64,000 nucleotides of DNA from RGIG9060 sp045645985 (lineage in GTDB: Bacteria; Spirochaetota; Spirochaetia; Treponematales; Treponemataceae): the NCBI GenBank assembly GCA_045645985.1, contig JAZRJV010000044.1:9410-73409 (forward strand), in the 5' to 3' direction. This document shows, piece by piece, positions 62,893 to 64,000 of this stretch. The notes below the pieces were generated by a model. That model saw nothing but the letters and a program-made list of their open reading frames with translations, was not told where the DNA came from and did not search any database. Position numbers and translations under genes: made by a program. How positions within the stretch are numbered: position 1 is the first letter of the stretch; each line of letters opens with the position of its first letter.

Positions 62893-62910
62893 TTGGTCAC
62901 ATTAACCAAA
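62892..62910. promoter_or_regulatory. Inverted repeat at the cyclase start
   Basis: TTTGGT (62892-62897) and ACCAAA (62905-62910) are separated by 7 nt and abut the cyclase ATG. It may be an operator or an RNA hairpin masking the start. It is too short to be certain. Confidence 0.3.
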
Positions 62911-63042
62911 CAGAAACGAAGCATTGTGGATATATAAGTAACAATAAAAGGTTGGATGCACAAAAAATAAAAAATATACCGAAGGGTGTTTCTATCGAAA
63001 AAAACTTAAATAAAGAAAAGTTATACATATCATAATTACAAG

Positions 63043-63066
63043 AGACTCGTATAAATATACGGGTCT
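63043..63066 (+). terminator. Hairpin upstream of folE2
   Basis: AGACTCGTAT (63043-63052) pairs with ATACGGGTCT (63057-63066), with one U.G wobble in plus-strand RNA, followed by TGTTTTATATATTT. It looks like a plus-strand terminator although no plus-strand gene precedes it in the window. The rest of the 62911-63104 gap shows only an open frame ending at 63035 that resembles no known protein. Confidence 0.55.
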
Positions 63067-63104
63067 TGTTTTATATATTTATTCAATGACTAATAATAAT
63101 ACAT

Positions 63105-64000
63105 ATGAATAATCAAGACGTAAAAGTAAAGGACCTTAAGAGAGTGTATGATCGATCATTTGTGCCTTCTCAAGACTATTTAAATTCTATGCCCGACCTT
63201 CAAAACGAAGATTTTGTTGGCATCCCTATTGACTTCGTTGGTATCCATAACTTCCATGTACCTATCCGTATTAAGGAGAAGAATGGAGATACTCAAGAAG
63301 TAATGGCTAGTATCTCTGGTATGGTGTCACTTGACGCTGAACATGCAGGTATTAATATGTCGCGCATTATTCGCACATTCTATAAATCCAAGGATGATGT
63401 ATTCGATATTAATAAACTTGAAGAAGTATTGAGAAATTATCAAAAGGACCTCAAGACATTCGATGCACACATCCTTATGAATTTCAAGTATAGAGTATGG
63501 CAAAATGCATTGCGCTCGGTTAAGGAAGATGGTACACCCGAAGGTGGCTGGCAATACTATAATGTAACATTCGATTGTAATTTGGATGTAACCGGAGAGT
63601 TTAAGAAGGTTATGTGGATTGATTTCGTTTACAGCTCAGCCTGTGTATGCTCGACAGCTTTATCAGAACATGCTGCTTTAACTCGTGGTGTATATGGTAT
63701 TCCTCATTCACAACGTTCTATAGCACGTATTGCAATCGAATTTGACAAATTGATTTGGATCGAGGATGTTATTGACATGTGTAGAGAAACATTAACTACG
63801 GAAACATTGGTATTCTGTAAGAGACAAGACGAACAAGCATTTGCGGAGAAGAATGGTGCACAACCAAAATTTGTGGAAGATGCTGCGCGTATGATGTCAG
63901 ATAAATTAAATGAAAATATTGATGTTTCCGATTTTAAAGTTATAATATCTCATAATGAGAGCCTACATAGCCATAATGCGATCGCCGTGATTACTAAAGG
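63105..64000 (+). CDS. folE2: GTP cyclohydrolase FolE2 (type IB), 3' end outside the window
   Basis: The ATG at 63105 opens 298 codons to the window edge. GIPIDFVGIHNFHVPIRI near residue 39 is the FolE2/MptA N-terminal signature, followed by MSRIIRTFY. The SACVCSTALSEHA segment matches the conserved Cys region, and GIPHSQRS is also typical. The enzyme turns GTP into dihydroneopterin triphosphate for folate or queuosine synthesis. GC is about 40% in sampled lines, against far less nearby, with C-ending codons (ATC, TTC, GAC), suggesting recent transfer. No Shine-Dalgarno is seen. Confidence 0.9.
   Translation, partial: MNNQDVKVKDLKRVYDRSFVPSQDYLNSMPDLQNEDFVGIPIDFVGIHNFHVPIRIKEKNGDTQEVMASISGMVSLDAEHAGINMSRIIRTFYKSKDDVFDINKLEEVLRNYQKDLKTFDAHILMNFKYRVWQNALRSVKEDGTPEGGWQYYNVTFDCNLDVTGEFKKVMWIDFVYSSACVCSTALSEHAALTRGVYGIPHSQRSIARIAIEFDKLIWIEDVIDMCRETLTTETLVFCKRQDEQAFAEKNGAQPKFVEDAARMMSDKLNENIDVSDFKVIISHNESLHSHNAIAVITK

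Noticed and set aside
62844..63035. Plus-strand frame of 63 codons ahead of folE2
   Set aside because: Its 5' part is antisense to the cyclase start, there is no ribosome site, and no domain is recognisable; only the terminator after it is notable.

Overview
The window is from a low-GC spirochaete, almost certainly a saccharolytic gut or rumen Treponema. The gene orders rpsB-tsf-frr-uppS-cdsA-dxr-rseP (without pyrH), rpsF-ssb-rpsR-rplI-dnaB and tamB-bamA-skp-mutS are treponemal. The genome is AT-rich, has many secreted proteins and lipoproteins with spirochaete-style lipoboxes, and carries a GH53 galactanase and leuCD. I could not run searches; names rest on motifs, length and gene order.

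Layout. 1-3650: rnc (partial), acpP, rpmF and coaD on the minus strand, then a lipoprotein, a HEAT-like secreted protein behind a structured leader, and maf. 3650-12230: the rpsB...rseP operon and a secreted propeller-like protein. 12210-15420: the rpsF...dnaB operon (minus). 15430-18710: a small accessory patch with an Rpn-type nuclease, a frameshifted remnant and a two-Ig-domain lipoprotein. 18800-22030: rsmD, a small protein, a TPR protein and rlmN. 22030-22700: a palindrome-rich gap, then copZ, lspA, leuDC, GH53, cmk, mfd. 31070-32950: a BsuPI-like secreted protein, a degenerate receiver protein and tRNA-Leu(CAG). 32958-42913: a three-gene surface operon (OmpA-like barrel, 1982-residue beta-helix lipoprotein, SUMF1-fold lipoprotein) bracketed by direct copies of mosaic palindromic repeats. 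42947-57830: RNB exonuclease, zinc ribbon, mutS, skp, bamA, tamB, tmk, a small secreted protein and aroB. 57860-62910: tRNA-Leu(GAG), two paralogous polytopic MCP-type transducers and a class III adenylate cyclase. 63105-64000: the start of a folE2 with clearly higher GC.

How the genes work together. Most of the window is housekeeping: translation, isoprenoid and lipid-carrier synthesis (uppS, cdsA, dxr), outer-membrane assembly (tamB, bamA, skp) and repair (mutS, mfd). The accessory parts are the repeat-bracketed surface operon, the Rpn patch, the GH53 gene, the cyclase-MCP cluster and folE2.

Most notable signals: (1) a family of nested, modular palindromic intergenic elements, two composite copies of which lie in direct orientation on both sides of the surface operon next to tRNA-Leu; (2) several genes without a Shine-Dalgarno whose ATG lies 5-7 nt after a -10 box, suggesting leaderless transcripts (coaD, rsmD, RNB gene, aroB, zinc ribbon, perhaps maf); (3) structured leaders before the HEAT protein, rpsB, rnc and cmk, the first with mutually exclusive pairings.
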